Assembly (NCBI GenBank): GCA_947305705.1 | Contig: CAMZEB010000002.1 | Span: 1-64,000 of the forward strand | Source: an uncultured Candidatus Saccharibacteria bacterium | GTDB lineage: Bacteria > Patescibacteriota > Saccharimonadia > Saccharimonadales > Saccharimonadaceae | Length of the DNA: 64,000 bases | Reading direction: 5' to 3' | Shown: positions 51,939 to 59,180 of the stretch, in pieces | Position numbering within the stretch: position 1 is the first letter of the stretch | Layout of the letters: each line of letters begins with the position of its first letter | Notes under the pieces: model-generated | Told to the model about the DNA's origin: nothing | Seen by the model: only the letters and a program-made list of their open reading frames with translations | Database searches by the model: none | Made by a program: the position numbers and the translations under genes

Positions 51939-53567
51939 ATGGCAAGACCCAAAAGTATACCAACAAACAATGGCATGCAGCAAGCAGCCAAGGAGGCAGT
52001 CACTAAGGCTAGAGCAGCACAGAAGCGTTCCACTCAAGATTACGCTAACGCACAGAAAAGAGCTCAGGCCGAAAAAGCCGCCGCTCTGGCACAGCTAGAA
52101 AAAGGCTACCATTACGCAATCGTTCCAGCGCTCGACGCGCTGATCGGCGAACCAAAACTCATCAATCCAGACCCGGACACAAAGAAGAAAGCAGGCGAGA
52201 TGCTGATTCCAAATCAGTATGTCGACCGCCTTGCGGAATTTCTCGATGAGGGCATCACTAGCCGCGGCGAAGCGGCTTATATCCTCTTAGGATATATCAC
52301 TAATATGCTTGAGGAGATCCACAACAATCACCTCGAGTATTACACCTGCAAAAACGGTATGAAGATTCGGTTCATCTCGACCGATGACCAAACTTTCTAC
52401 AAAGATGACAGCAGGAAGAGTACCAAGGCAAGTGCGCTCGCAACCGCATCGTATTACAACAAGTTCCACCCTGGCGCTGTTGCAATTCTCTCCGGAGACC
52501 CCGCGATGCTTGCAAAAGCGCTCCAGCGTAATATCGACATCGCTAGAATCAATCCCGAGATCTACACTGGCCGCCGCAAACTCTTACTACCAGAAAGAGC
52601 ATACGATAAATGGTTCGGCAAAGGTTATCTGACCGTGGATGATTTCGCTAGATACTTCCCGGACGAAAAACCGCTCCTCTGTAACGAATTCGTCGAATTT
52701 ATCTTCGACGAGAAGACTATTGCTTGCTATCAGACGACAGGCAATTACAGAGAACTTGCGAATCGCATCGGACGCTTCGAAGAAGAGTGCGGCGAAAACG
52801 GCGTGAAAACCGGCGAATGGGCTCTCCATCAGCTTCGTCATATTGCCAAGCCAAAAGAAAACTTCAAGGGCATCCCGATCGAACCGCTCAACGCCGGCCA
52901 GGCTATGCTTTATGAAGCGTTGCTTGCCCCCGACATCGATATTGTCATCTGTGCAGCTACATTCGGTACCGGCAAGACTTATCTTTCCGTTAATGCCGGA
53001 CTCAATGCCGTCAGAGATCCAAAATCGCAGTTCGACAGAGTATTCATTTGTCCGCGTGACCCCCATTGGGGCGAGCAAATCGGCTTCCTGCCTGGCGACG
53101 AACACCAAAAAACCCTCGCCAACGCAATGCCGATCGTCGACAATATTCGCTCTGGCCTCAAGCAAAAAGGCGACAAGTGCAAAAATGGCGAGAAAAAGAG
53201 CAACGCTCAAATCAACGATGAGGTTAACAAAATCATCGAAGATTGGTGCGAGCTCACCTCTATGGTACATATGGGTGGTCGTAGCCTTGCCGATTCGTGG
53301 ATTATCTACGATGAAGCGCAAGATTTCGAATGGAGCCAGATGTTGCAGCTCGTAGAGCGTATCGGCGACCATTCAAAGATGGTCATCATCGGCGATCCGG
53401 AACAGGTACACAACAAGCATCTCAGCAAAAATAGCTGTGGCTTGAGCCGCGCTATGTCGAAGTTTGCCGGAGGCAAATGTATCGCCATCGTAACTTTGAC
53501 AAAAGATGAAATTGAACGTTCCAGAGCCGCTCGCGAAATCGCGCGCCTCTTGAACCGCCAATACTAA
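51939..53567 (+). CDS. PIN-PhoH family ATPase (PhoH2-like)
   Basis: A 542-aa protein. After an Ala/Lys-rich helix (1-55), residues about 90-230 resemble a PIN nuclease (FISTDDQTF, then GAVAILSGDPAMLAKALQRN). Residues 300-542 are a PhoH ATPase: Walker A ATFGTGKT (about 345), Walker B WIIYDEAQDF (about 450) and IIGDPEQVHN. PhoH2 proteins combine RNA cleavage and helicase activity. The PIN acidic residues are not fully assigned, so nuclease activity is uncertain. Confidence 0.83.
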   Translation: MARPKSIPTNNGMQQAAKEAVTKARAAQKRSTQDYANAQKRAQAEKAAALAQLEKGYHYAIVPALDALIGEPKLINPDPDTKKKAGEMLIPNQYVDRLAEFLDEGITSRGEAAYILLGYITNMLEEIHNNHLEYYTCKNGMKIRFISTDDQTFYKDDSRKSTKASALATASYYNKFHPGAVAILSGDPAMLAKALQRNIDIARINPEIYTGRRKLLLPERAYDKWFGKGYLTVDDFARYFPDEKPLLCNEFVEFIFDEKTIACYQTTGNYRELANRIGRFEEECGENGVKTGEWALHQLRHIAKPKENFKGIPIEPLNAGQAMLYEALLAPDIDIVICAATFGTGKTYLSVNAGLNAVRDPKSQFDRVFICPRDPHWGEQIGFLPGDEHQKTLANAMPIVDNIRSGLKQKGDKCKNGEKKSNAQINDEVNKIIEDWCELTSMVHMGGRSLADSWIIYDEAQDFEWSQMLQLVERIGDHSKMVIIGDPEQVHNKHLSKNSCGLSRAMSKFAGGKCIAIVTLTKDEIERSRAAREIARLLNRQY

Positions 53568-53581
53568 TTCGGTGTTTCCCG

Positions 53582-53608
53582 AGCCGCCTCGAAAGAGGCG
53601 GCTTTTTC
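53582..53608 (+). terminator. terminator after the PIN-PhoH gene
   Basis: A 9-bp stem AGCCGCCTC/GAGGCGGCT with GAAA loop and a T5 run. Confidence 0.92.
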
Positions 53609-53624
53609 TTGGTATAATAATGCT

Positions 53625-54146
53625 ATGAGATTAATTATTGGTTTCGGGAATCCAGGCAATCAATACAACTTCACGCGCCATAATTTCGGCTTTCTAGCCC
53701 TCGATTTTTATGCGAAGCTAAATAACCTAACTTGGGCCGAAAAACCGCGCTGGCGCGCTCTCGTGGCCGAAAACAAGGCAAATGACGCGCTACTCATCAA
53801 GCCACAGACTTTCTACAACGATCAAGGTAGCTGCATCCGCACAATTAGCGACTTCTATAAGGTTAAGCCTAAGGATATTTTGATCATTTGCGACGATTTC
53901 AATCTGACGTTCGGCCAAATCCGTTTTCGCGAACGGGGCAGCGCTGGCGGCAATAACGGGTTAAAATCCACCATCCAGCATCTCGGCACTGATGATTTTC
54001 CACGCCTCCGCCTTGGCACCGGCAACGACGAACTTCGTAACCGCATCGGCGATGTCGATTTCGTTCTCAGCAAGTTTACCGAGGAAGAGCACGCCAATTT
54101 GCCTGAAACTCTTCGCAAAATTGCCGATTTTGTGTCAAAATACTAA
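53625..54146 (+). CDS. pth: peptidyl-tRNA hydrolase
   Basis: A 173-aa enzyme that releases tRNA from peptidyl-tRNA. Motifs: GFGNPGNQYNFTRHNFGF (residues 5-22, with the catalytic His), DDFNLTFGQIR and RGSAGGNNGLKS. TATAAT (53613-53618) ends 6 nt before the ATG. No terminator follows it directly. Confidence 0.94.
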   Translation: MRLIIGFGNPGNQYNFTRHNFGFLALDFYAKLNNLTWAEKPRWRALVAENKANDALLIKPQTFYNDQGSCIRTISDFYKVKPKDILIICDDFNLTFGQIRFRERGSAGGNNGLKSTIQHLGTDDFPRLRLGTGNDELRNRIGDVDFVLSKFTEEEHANLPETLRKIADFVSKY

Positions 54147-54276
54147 AAAATTGCCTATTTTATAACACTTTTTTGCAAAATAACAATAAGCGGAATCACC
54201 TCTTAAAAATAAACATAACCAGAGGTAGAAAACAGCCGAAATTCTATTGATTTTACAAAAAAGTGTGCAAAAACTA
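54147..54276. other. gap after pth holding a large inverted repeat
   Basis: 54165-54181 is complementary to 54250-54266 (16 of 17). Nested inside are AATA/TATT (54185, 54245), GAAT/ATTC (54193, 54241) and ACCTCT/AGAGGT (54198, 54221), so the whole forms one long imperfect hairpin. No ORF with a start signal was seen, and no DnaA-box cluster. It may be the 3' UTR of pth, a separate RNA or a DNA site. Confidence 0.45.
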
Positions 54277-54305
54277 TTGACTATTCTGCAAATAAGTGCT
54301 AAAAT
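54277..54305 (+). promoter_or_regulatory. promoter of the candidate ncRNA
   Basis: TTGACT (54277-54282), 17 bp, extended -10 TGC-TAAAAT (54300-54305). No coding start lies within the next 300 nt that has an SD. Confidence 0.82.
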
Positions 54306-54311
54306 GATTAC

Positions 54312-54609
54312 AGTTTTAGCCGAAAGGCTAAGTACTGCACCTAAATAATCTATAACTTTGTTAAAACTTAGTTTTAACAATTGTTGCGTGCTATAGAAAC
54401 CCATTCGGCCTTCAAATTTCTCCTATATAGTTTGAAGTGAAAAGTATTACCTCCACTTAGAATGCAAGTTTCTATGGCTAGCAACCCCTTTAAACCGGCG
54501 GACCCCATTTGTGTGAGGTGGGTCGCGCTTCCGTCTTCCGGTACCATAAGAGGTGTGTTTAAAGGGTTAAATAGCCGCAGGTGATGCCCACCCTTACCTG
54601 CGGCTTTTT
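54312..54609 (+). ncRNA. candidate structured RNA of about 298 nt
   Basis: It runs from the predicted start after the promoter to a strong terminator. Helices seen by eye: TTAGCC-GAAA-GGCTAA (54316-54331), an 8-bp stem (54360-54378), 54389-54400 with 54468-54483 (about 12 bp with a 4-nt bulge), CTTCAAA/TTTGAAG (54410, 54431), 54483-54495 with 54557-54568 (12 bp, one bulge) and the terminator stem. RNase P RNA, tmRNA and 6S core motifs were not found. It may be a novel RNA or an unrecognised leader of topA. Exact ends and folding are not proven. Confidence 0.68.
54573..54609 (+). terminator. terminator of the candidate ncRNA
   Basis: A 10-bp stem (54573-54582 with 54596-54605) with a T5 run, ending 32 nt before the topA ATG. 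Confidence 0.9.
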
Positions 54610-54640
54610 GATGATAAAATGTGTGATAATATATAACAAT

Positions 54641-56905
54641 ATGGGCAAGAATTTAGTAATAGTAGAGTCTCCAGCCAAAGCGCACACTATCGAGAAATAC
54701 CTCGGCAGTGATTTTACCGTGCTCGCATCGGTTGGGCATATTCGCAAAGATACGAAAGTCGACAAGAATACTTTTGATGTCACTTATGAGGTTGACCCAG
54801 GCCACAAGAGTATTATTGCCGATTTAAAGAAAGCCGCCAAAGAAGCCGATAAAATCTGGCTCGCAACGGATGAGGACCGCGAGGGAGAAGCTATTTCTTG
54901 GCACCTTTGCGAAGTTCTTGGTCTTCCAAAAGACACCGCTCGTATCACTTTTCACGAGATTACAAAACCTGCTCTCGACGCCGCAATCAAAGCGCCACGC
55001 ACCGTCGATATGGATATGGTTGCCAGCCAGCAGGCCCGCCAAACTCTTGATATGCTCGTCGGTTTTGATCTTTCTGGCATCGTTCGCAAAAAAGTCCCAG
55101 GCGCCGTTTCTGCTGGCCGCGTCCAGAGCCCAGCCCTCCGCCTCATCGTCGAGCGCGAACAGGCTATTGAGAAGTTTGCTAGCAAATATACCTACAAAGT
55201 CTCTGGCGATTTCGGCTTCCCAGCAACCCTCGACCACGATTTCGACAACGAAGACGAGGCAAAAGCCTTCCTCGAAAAGCTAATCGGTGCCGAATATACC
55301 GCCTCCGCCGTAGAGACCGCCCCTGGCGAACGCAAACCGCAGCCTCCTTTTACTACTGCATCTATGCAGATTGAAGCCAACTCCAAACTCGGCTTTAGTG
55401 CAAAGACCACAATGCAAGCCGCCCAAGCACTCTACCAAGCCGGTCATATTACTTACCATCGTACCGACAGCCTAAACCTCAGCAAGCAGGCCATCGCCAG
55501 CATTTCCGGCTACGTCGAGCAAAACTTCGGCAAAAACTACGTCAAAGTCCGCAATTTCAAAACCAAGGATGCTAGCGCCCAAGAGGCCCACGAGGCAATT
55601 CGCCCAACTCATATCGAGGTCGAAACCGCTGGCAAAAACGACTACGAAAAACGTCTCTACGCATTAATTCGCACCCGCGCCCTCGCCACCCAAATGGCAG
55701 ACGCCAAGCTCGAAAAGACCACCATTACAATCTCCACTCCAACCGAGTATTCATTCGAAGGAAAGGGTGAGGTTATCATTTTCGATGGCTTCCTCAAGGT
55801 TTACGGCCGCTTCAAAGAGAGCGAACTGCCAAAAGTATCCGTCGGTGACAAATTAACCGCCGCAAGCATCATTGCGAAACAAAATTATGCCAAACCACCT
55901 GCCCGTTACACCGAGGGTTCGCTTGTTAAAAAACTTGAAGAACTCGGCATCGGCCGCCCATCAACCTACGCGACTATTATGACCGCCATCCAGGCCCGCG
56001 GCTACGTCGAAAAAGGCGAAAGCGAAGGCGAAGAGCGCCAAATCACCCAGTTCAAACTCGAAAACGGCCAAATTTCAGAAGAAAAAGTCACTGAAAAATA
56101 CGGCGCCAACAAAGGCAAACTTCTACCGACTCCAATCGGTGAGCTAATCGCCGGCTTCCTTGTTGACCATTTCCAAAACATCGTAGATTACAAATTTACC
56201 GCAAATATCGAAAAAGATCTCGACCTTGTCGCCGAAGCGAAACTCGACCGCGTCAAAATGCTCCGCGATTTCTACGGCCCATTCAACGACGAAGTACTCG
56301 CAAGCGAAGGCATCGAACGCTACAATAACGCCCGCCTTCTCGGTCACGACCCTGAAACTGGCAAAGCAATCTATGCCAAGGTTGGCAAAAACGGCGGCTT
56401 CATCCAGCTAGGCGAGAACGAAAAAGAAACCGGCGAGAAGCCACGCTTCGCACCACTGCCGAAGCGCAAATCCGTCAAAACCGTCACTCTAGAGCAAGCT
56501 CTGAAACAGCTCGCCCTTCCTCAGCTCCCACGCACCCTCGGCAAAGCCGCCGATGGTGCCGAGATTATTGCCGCCTCTGGTCCATTTGGCCCATATCTCA
56601 AAGCCGGCAAGTACAATATCCCACTCAAAGATTTCGATCCATACACTATTACGCTCGAAGATGCCGAGCCACTATATGAGGCAAAACGCGATTCATATAT
56701 CGCCGACTGGGGTGAAATTCAGATTATTAATGGCGCCTACGGTCCGTACGTAAAGGGGCCTGGCCGCCGCAACTTCGTCCGTATTCCGAAAGACGTCGAT
56801 CCAAAAACCATCACAAAAGAGCAGGCCGAAGAATATCTCGCCAACAAGCCAAAGAAAACCACCCGTCGCCCAGCGAAGCGCACCCGCAAAACAGCGAAAA
56901 AATAG
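54641..56905 (+). CDS. topA: DNA topoisomerase I
   Basis: A 754-aa type IA topoisomerase: TOPRIM with VESPAKAHTIEKYL and DEDREGEAI, catalytic Tyr in ITYHRTDS (about residue 272), and C-terminal repeats GPFGPYLKAG and GAYGPYVKGPG that replace the usual zinc fingers, then a Lys/Arg tail. ATG 54641 is chosen from the family start MGKNLVIVESPAK; a frame to 54581 crosses the terminator. -10-like GATAAT is at 54625-54630. Confidence 0.96.
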   Translation: MGKNLVIVESPAKAHTIEKYLGSDFTVLASVGHIRKDTKVDKNTFDVTYEVDPGHKSIIADLKKAAKEADKIWLATDEDREGEAISWHLCEVLGLPKDTARITFHEITKPALDAAIKAPRTVDMDMVASQQARQTLDMLVGFDLSGIVRKKVPGAVSAGRVQSPALRLIVEREQAIEKFASKYTYKVSGDFGFPATLDHDFDNEDEAKAFLEKLIGAEYTASAVETAPGERKPQPPFTTASMQIEANSKLGFSAKTTMQAAQALYQAGHITYHRTDSLNLSKQAIASISGYVEQNFGKNYVKVRNFKTKDASAQEAHEAIRPTHIEVETAGKNDYEKRLYALIRTRALATQMADAKLEKTTITISTPTEYSFEGKGEVIIFDGFLKVYGRFKESELPKVSVGDKLTAASIIAKQNYAKPPARYTEGSLVKKLEELGIGRPSTYATIMTAIQARGYVEKGESEGEERQITQFKLENGQISEEKVTEKYGANKGKLLPTPIGELIAGFLVDHFQNIVDYKFTANIEKDLDLVAEAKLDRVKMLRDFYGPFNDEVLASEGIERYNNARLLGHDPETGKAIYAKVGKNGGFIQLGENEKETGEKPRFAPLPKRKSVKTVTLEQALKQLALPQLPRTLGKAADGAEIIAASGPFGPYLKAGKYNIPLKDFDPYTITLEDAEPLYEAKRDSYIADWGEIQIINGAYGPYVKGPGRRNFVRIPKDVDPKTITKEQAEEYLANKPKKTTRRPAKRTRKTAKK

Positions 56906-56914
56906 CCCTACCTA

Positions 56915-56943
56915 TTGACTTTTTAAAGCGTTTGTGCTATAAT
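56915..56943 (+). promoter_or_regulatory. promoter of the 57011 gene
   Basis: TTGACT (56915-56920), 17 bp, TATAAT (56938-56943); nearly the same sequence as the alarmone-synthetase promoter. Confidence 0.88.
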
Positions 56944-57010
56944 AGAACTGTTGTTCACGCAACGCGCCTACTTGTATAAGTAGAGCTCTTTTCCAAAAGG
57001 AGGTGCTCGT

Positions 57011-57292
57011 ATGAACGCCAATATTATCAACGGTCCTAGCAAATTGGACCTGATTGCAAGCTTGCTTTTCTGCTGCAATCTTAAGTCCCAAAGACACCCG
57101 GTTACCTTCACTGTCAAGCAGGGCGATGCCGAGCCTATCAGAAAGTTTGACGTGGTGGTCAATATAACCTCTATGCAAATAGAGGACGGGTCCGGCGAAA
57201 GCTGGAATCTCGAGGGTCTGCTAAATAATGGCGAACGAATTAGTTTCTACTATCGCACAGACTCCCGAAAGGGTCACATCGATAAGATGTGA
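57011..57292 (+). CDS. small orphan protein
   Basis: A 93-aa protein of alpha/beta character without signal or TM. No family recognised. The leader has CTACTT/AAGTAG and a hairpin CTCTTTT-CC-AAAAGGAG that covers the SD; ATG follows 7 nt after AAGGAGG. It has its own promoter and terminator. Confidence 0.68.
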   Translation: MNANIINGPSKLDLIASLLFCCNLKSQRHPVTFTVKQGDAEPIRKFDVVVNITSMQIEDGSGESWNLEGLLNNGERISFYYRTDSRKGHIDKM

Positions 57293-57320
57293 CCATACCT
57301 GCAACCTACCTACCTCCACA

Positions 57321-57349
57321 TGCCCCGACAATTTGTCGGGGCATTTTTT
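57321..57349 (+). terminator. terminator after the 57011 gene
   Basis: A 10-bp stem (TGCCCCGACA/TGTCGGGGCA) and T6. The rest of the gap to 57466 is AT-rich with a possible weak promoter (TATAAT 57433-57438). Confidence 0.92.
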
Positions 57350-57466
57350 AAGCAAAAGCACAATTATCACATAACAATTCGCTTGCGTTTAAAAGTTTAA
57401 TAAAATTATTTTCAAATATCGTAAAAATTCTGATATAATAAACAGTAAGTGAAGATAATTTGCTTG

Positions 57467-57495
57467 TTGACAACACAAATACTTGGTGTTATAAT
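57467..57495 (+). promoter_or_regulatory. full-consensus promoter of the sigma4-HARE gene
   Basis: TTGACA (57467-57472), 17 bp, TATAAT (57490-57495). Leader of about 80 nt with a possible 10-codon ORF (ATG 57509, MKANYFGVIL). Confidence 0.88.
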
Positions 57496-57582
57496 TTAAA
57501 AAGACAAGATATGAAAGCTAATTATTTTGGCGTCATATTATAATATCAAACGGACGGAAAGGTAAGAAAAAACGGCAGTATC

Positions 57583-58614
57583 ATGAATAATGCGGACATT
57601 ATTGCCAAGGCAATTTCAAATAGTCTAGACATCATCGAGCAGGAGCGTGAAAGGGAAATCATCTCCCGCAGGTTTGGACTCAACGAACACAAAGAGACAC
57701 TTGAACAAATTGGGGAAATGTTATCTATTACACGCGAACGTGTTCGCCAGCTTGAAAAAGCAATTCTTATCCGTCTTCGCATCGCCGCTGAAGAAGACAA
57801 AATCAGCAATCTCGCAGCAGCCGAAAAACTTATTATCCGCAATCTTACCGAAATGGGCCGCGTCGCCCGCGTCAATGATCTCGCCAAAAAAGTCCTTGGC
57901 AAAGAACCAACCGCCACTCAAAAAGCCGAATTTAGCTTCCTAGGCGAAATTTCACCAGCTCTCAGCATCCTCGCCGAAAACGACAAATACCACGCCTCTA
58001 TCGGCATCGCCGAATACGGCTCCGAGAAGGAAATCCGCACCAAAACCGACGAAATCGTCAACATTATCAAGGCCAACAAAGCTCCAATGACTATCGACGA
58101 GCTCGACGAGAAGCTCAACTACGAGCACCCAAGCCACATCGAGGCAATCGCTCGCGTCAGCAAACTCCTCTCGACTCTTAACAACCAATGGGGTCTCGCA
58201 AAGTGGCCAACTGTCAACCCAAAGAATATTCGCGACAAAATCTTTGTCGTTCTCGAAGAACACAAAGAGCCAATGCACTTCAATGACATCGCCAAAGCAA
58301 TCAGCTCTTCCGATTTTAAGCGCAAAGATGTTACTGTCCAGGCTATTCACAATGAGCTTATCAAAGATTCTCGCTTCGTTCTCATCGGTCGCGGCATTTA
58401 CGCCCTAGACAAGTGGGGCTTCAGCAAGGGAACCGTCGCTGACATTATCAGCAAGATTCTCAAGAAAGCTGGCGATGAAGGTCTCAGCCGCAAAGAAATC
58501 GTCAAGCAAGTTCTCAAAGAGCGCAAAGTCAAAGAGACTACTGTTCTACTTAATCTCCAAAACAAAAATCTCTACACTCGCGTCGGTAAAGATCACTACA
58601 AACTTGCCGCCTAA
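57583..58614 (+). CDS. orphan sigma region 4 / HARE-HTH regulator
   Basis: A 343-aa protein with no sigma region 2. Residues about 20-66 match sigma-70 region 4 (REIISRRFGLNEH, then TLEQIGEMLSITRERVRQLE). Residues about 215-275 match the HARE-HTH winged-helix domain known from RNA polymerase delta subunits (HFNDIAKAISSS, FVLIGRGIYALDKWG). A further winged helix lies near 280-340. It is likely to bind RNA polymerase or DNA near promoters. It is not a sigma factor by itself. GGAAAGG lies well before the ATG. Confidence 0.82.
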   Translation: MNNADIIAKAISNSLDIIEQEREREIISRRFGLNEHKETLEQIGEMLSITRERVRQLEKAILIRLRIAAEEDKISNLAAAEKLIIRNLTEMGRVARVNDLAKKVLGKEPTATQKAEFSFLGEISPALSILAENDKYHASIGIAEYGSEKEIRTKTDEIVNIIKANKAPMTIDELDEKLNYEHPSHIEAIARVSKLLSTLNNQWGLAKWPTVNPKNIRDKIFVVLEEHKEPMHFNDIAKAISSSDFKRKDVTVQAIHNELIKDSRFVLIGRGIYALDKWGFSKGTVADIISKILKKAGDEGLSRKEIVKQVLKERKVKETTVLLNLQNKNLYTRVGKDHYKLAA

Positions 58615-58619
58615 AAATC

Positions 58620-58641
58620 GCCCCGCAAGGGGCTCTTTTTT
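58620..58641 (+). terminator. terminator after the sigma4-HARE gene
   Basis: GCCCC-GCAA-GGGGC, GNRA loop, then T6. Confidence 0.88.
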
Positions 58642-58692
58642 ATGGTAAACTAAGATTAAATAAAGCTTAAGCATATAAGGAGAATAGAACTT

Positions 58693-59139
58693 ATGCAAAA
58701 AAGTGGTAAAAAGACTGGTCTTATCGCCGGCATCATCGGTGGCGTCGTTGCGCTTATCGCAATCATCGTCGTCGTCCTCATTATCGTCCTCAATGGCGGC
58801 AACAAACTCGTCGGCACCTGGAAACTCGTCGGTATGAAATATGGTAGCGAAACCGCCGACGCAAAGATGCTAGAAGAAATGGGCACCAGCGCAACAATCG
58901 AATTTAAGAGCGATGGCACCGGTACCGTAAAGACAACCGATACTTCTATGCATTGCGAATACGAAGACGGCGAAAGCAACTGTACTTCAACCCCAGAAAC
59001 CAGTGAGCATAAAATTACCTACGACAAAGATAAAAAGACCCTCAAGACGGATGACGGTGAAGGTACTTACGAAATCAAAGACGACGGCAAGCTCTATCTC
59101 ACAAACGACGGCGTCACCCAAATCTACGAGAAAAAATAA
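58693..59139 (+). CDS. membrane-anchored lipocalin-like small protein
   Basis: A 148-aa protein: a TM signal anchor (residues 9-32) and an extracytoplasmic beta-rich domain (LVGTWKLVGMKYGSE, SATIEFKSDGTGTV, GEGTYEIKDDGKLYL) like lipocalin-like/DUF5640 stress-domain proteins. AAGGAG precedes the ATG by about 10 nt. Confidence 0.75.
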   Translation: MQKSGKKTGLIAGIIGGVVALIAIIVVVLIIVLNGGNKLVGTWKLVGMKYGSETADAKMLEEMGTSATIEFKSDGTGTVKTTDTSMHCEYEDGESNCTSTPETSEHKITYDKDKKTLKTDDGEGTYEIKDDGKLYLTNDGVTQIYEKK

Positions 59140-59151
59140 TTAAAATCTCAA

Positions 59152-59180
59152 CAAAAAATCCCCCGAAAGGGGGATTTTTT
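59152..59180. terminator. bidirectional convergent terminator
   Basis: AATCCCCC-GAAA-GGGGGATT (59157-59176) flanked by A and T tracts. Confidence 0.92.

Noticed and set aside
54480-54609. T-box riboswitch before topA (GGTGGGTCGCG looks like the T-box core)
   Set aside because: The T-box core AGGGTGGNACCGCG is not matched well enough, no specifier loop is evident, and topA is not an amino-acid gene.
54147-54640. replication origin in the large AT-rich gap
   Set aside because: No cluster of DnaA boxes, and neither dnaA nor dnaN is next to it; promoter, helices and terminator fit an RNA gene better.
57433-57438. TATAAT as main promoter of the sigma4-HARE gene
   Set aside because: No -35 at good spacing; the consensus promoter at 57467-57495 is much stronger.
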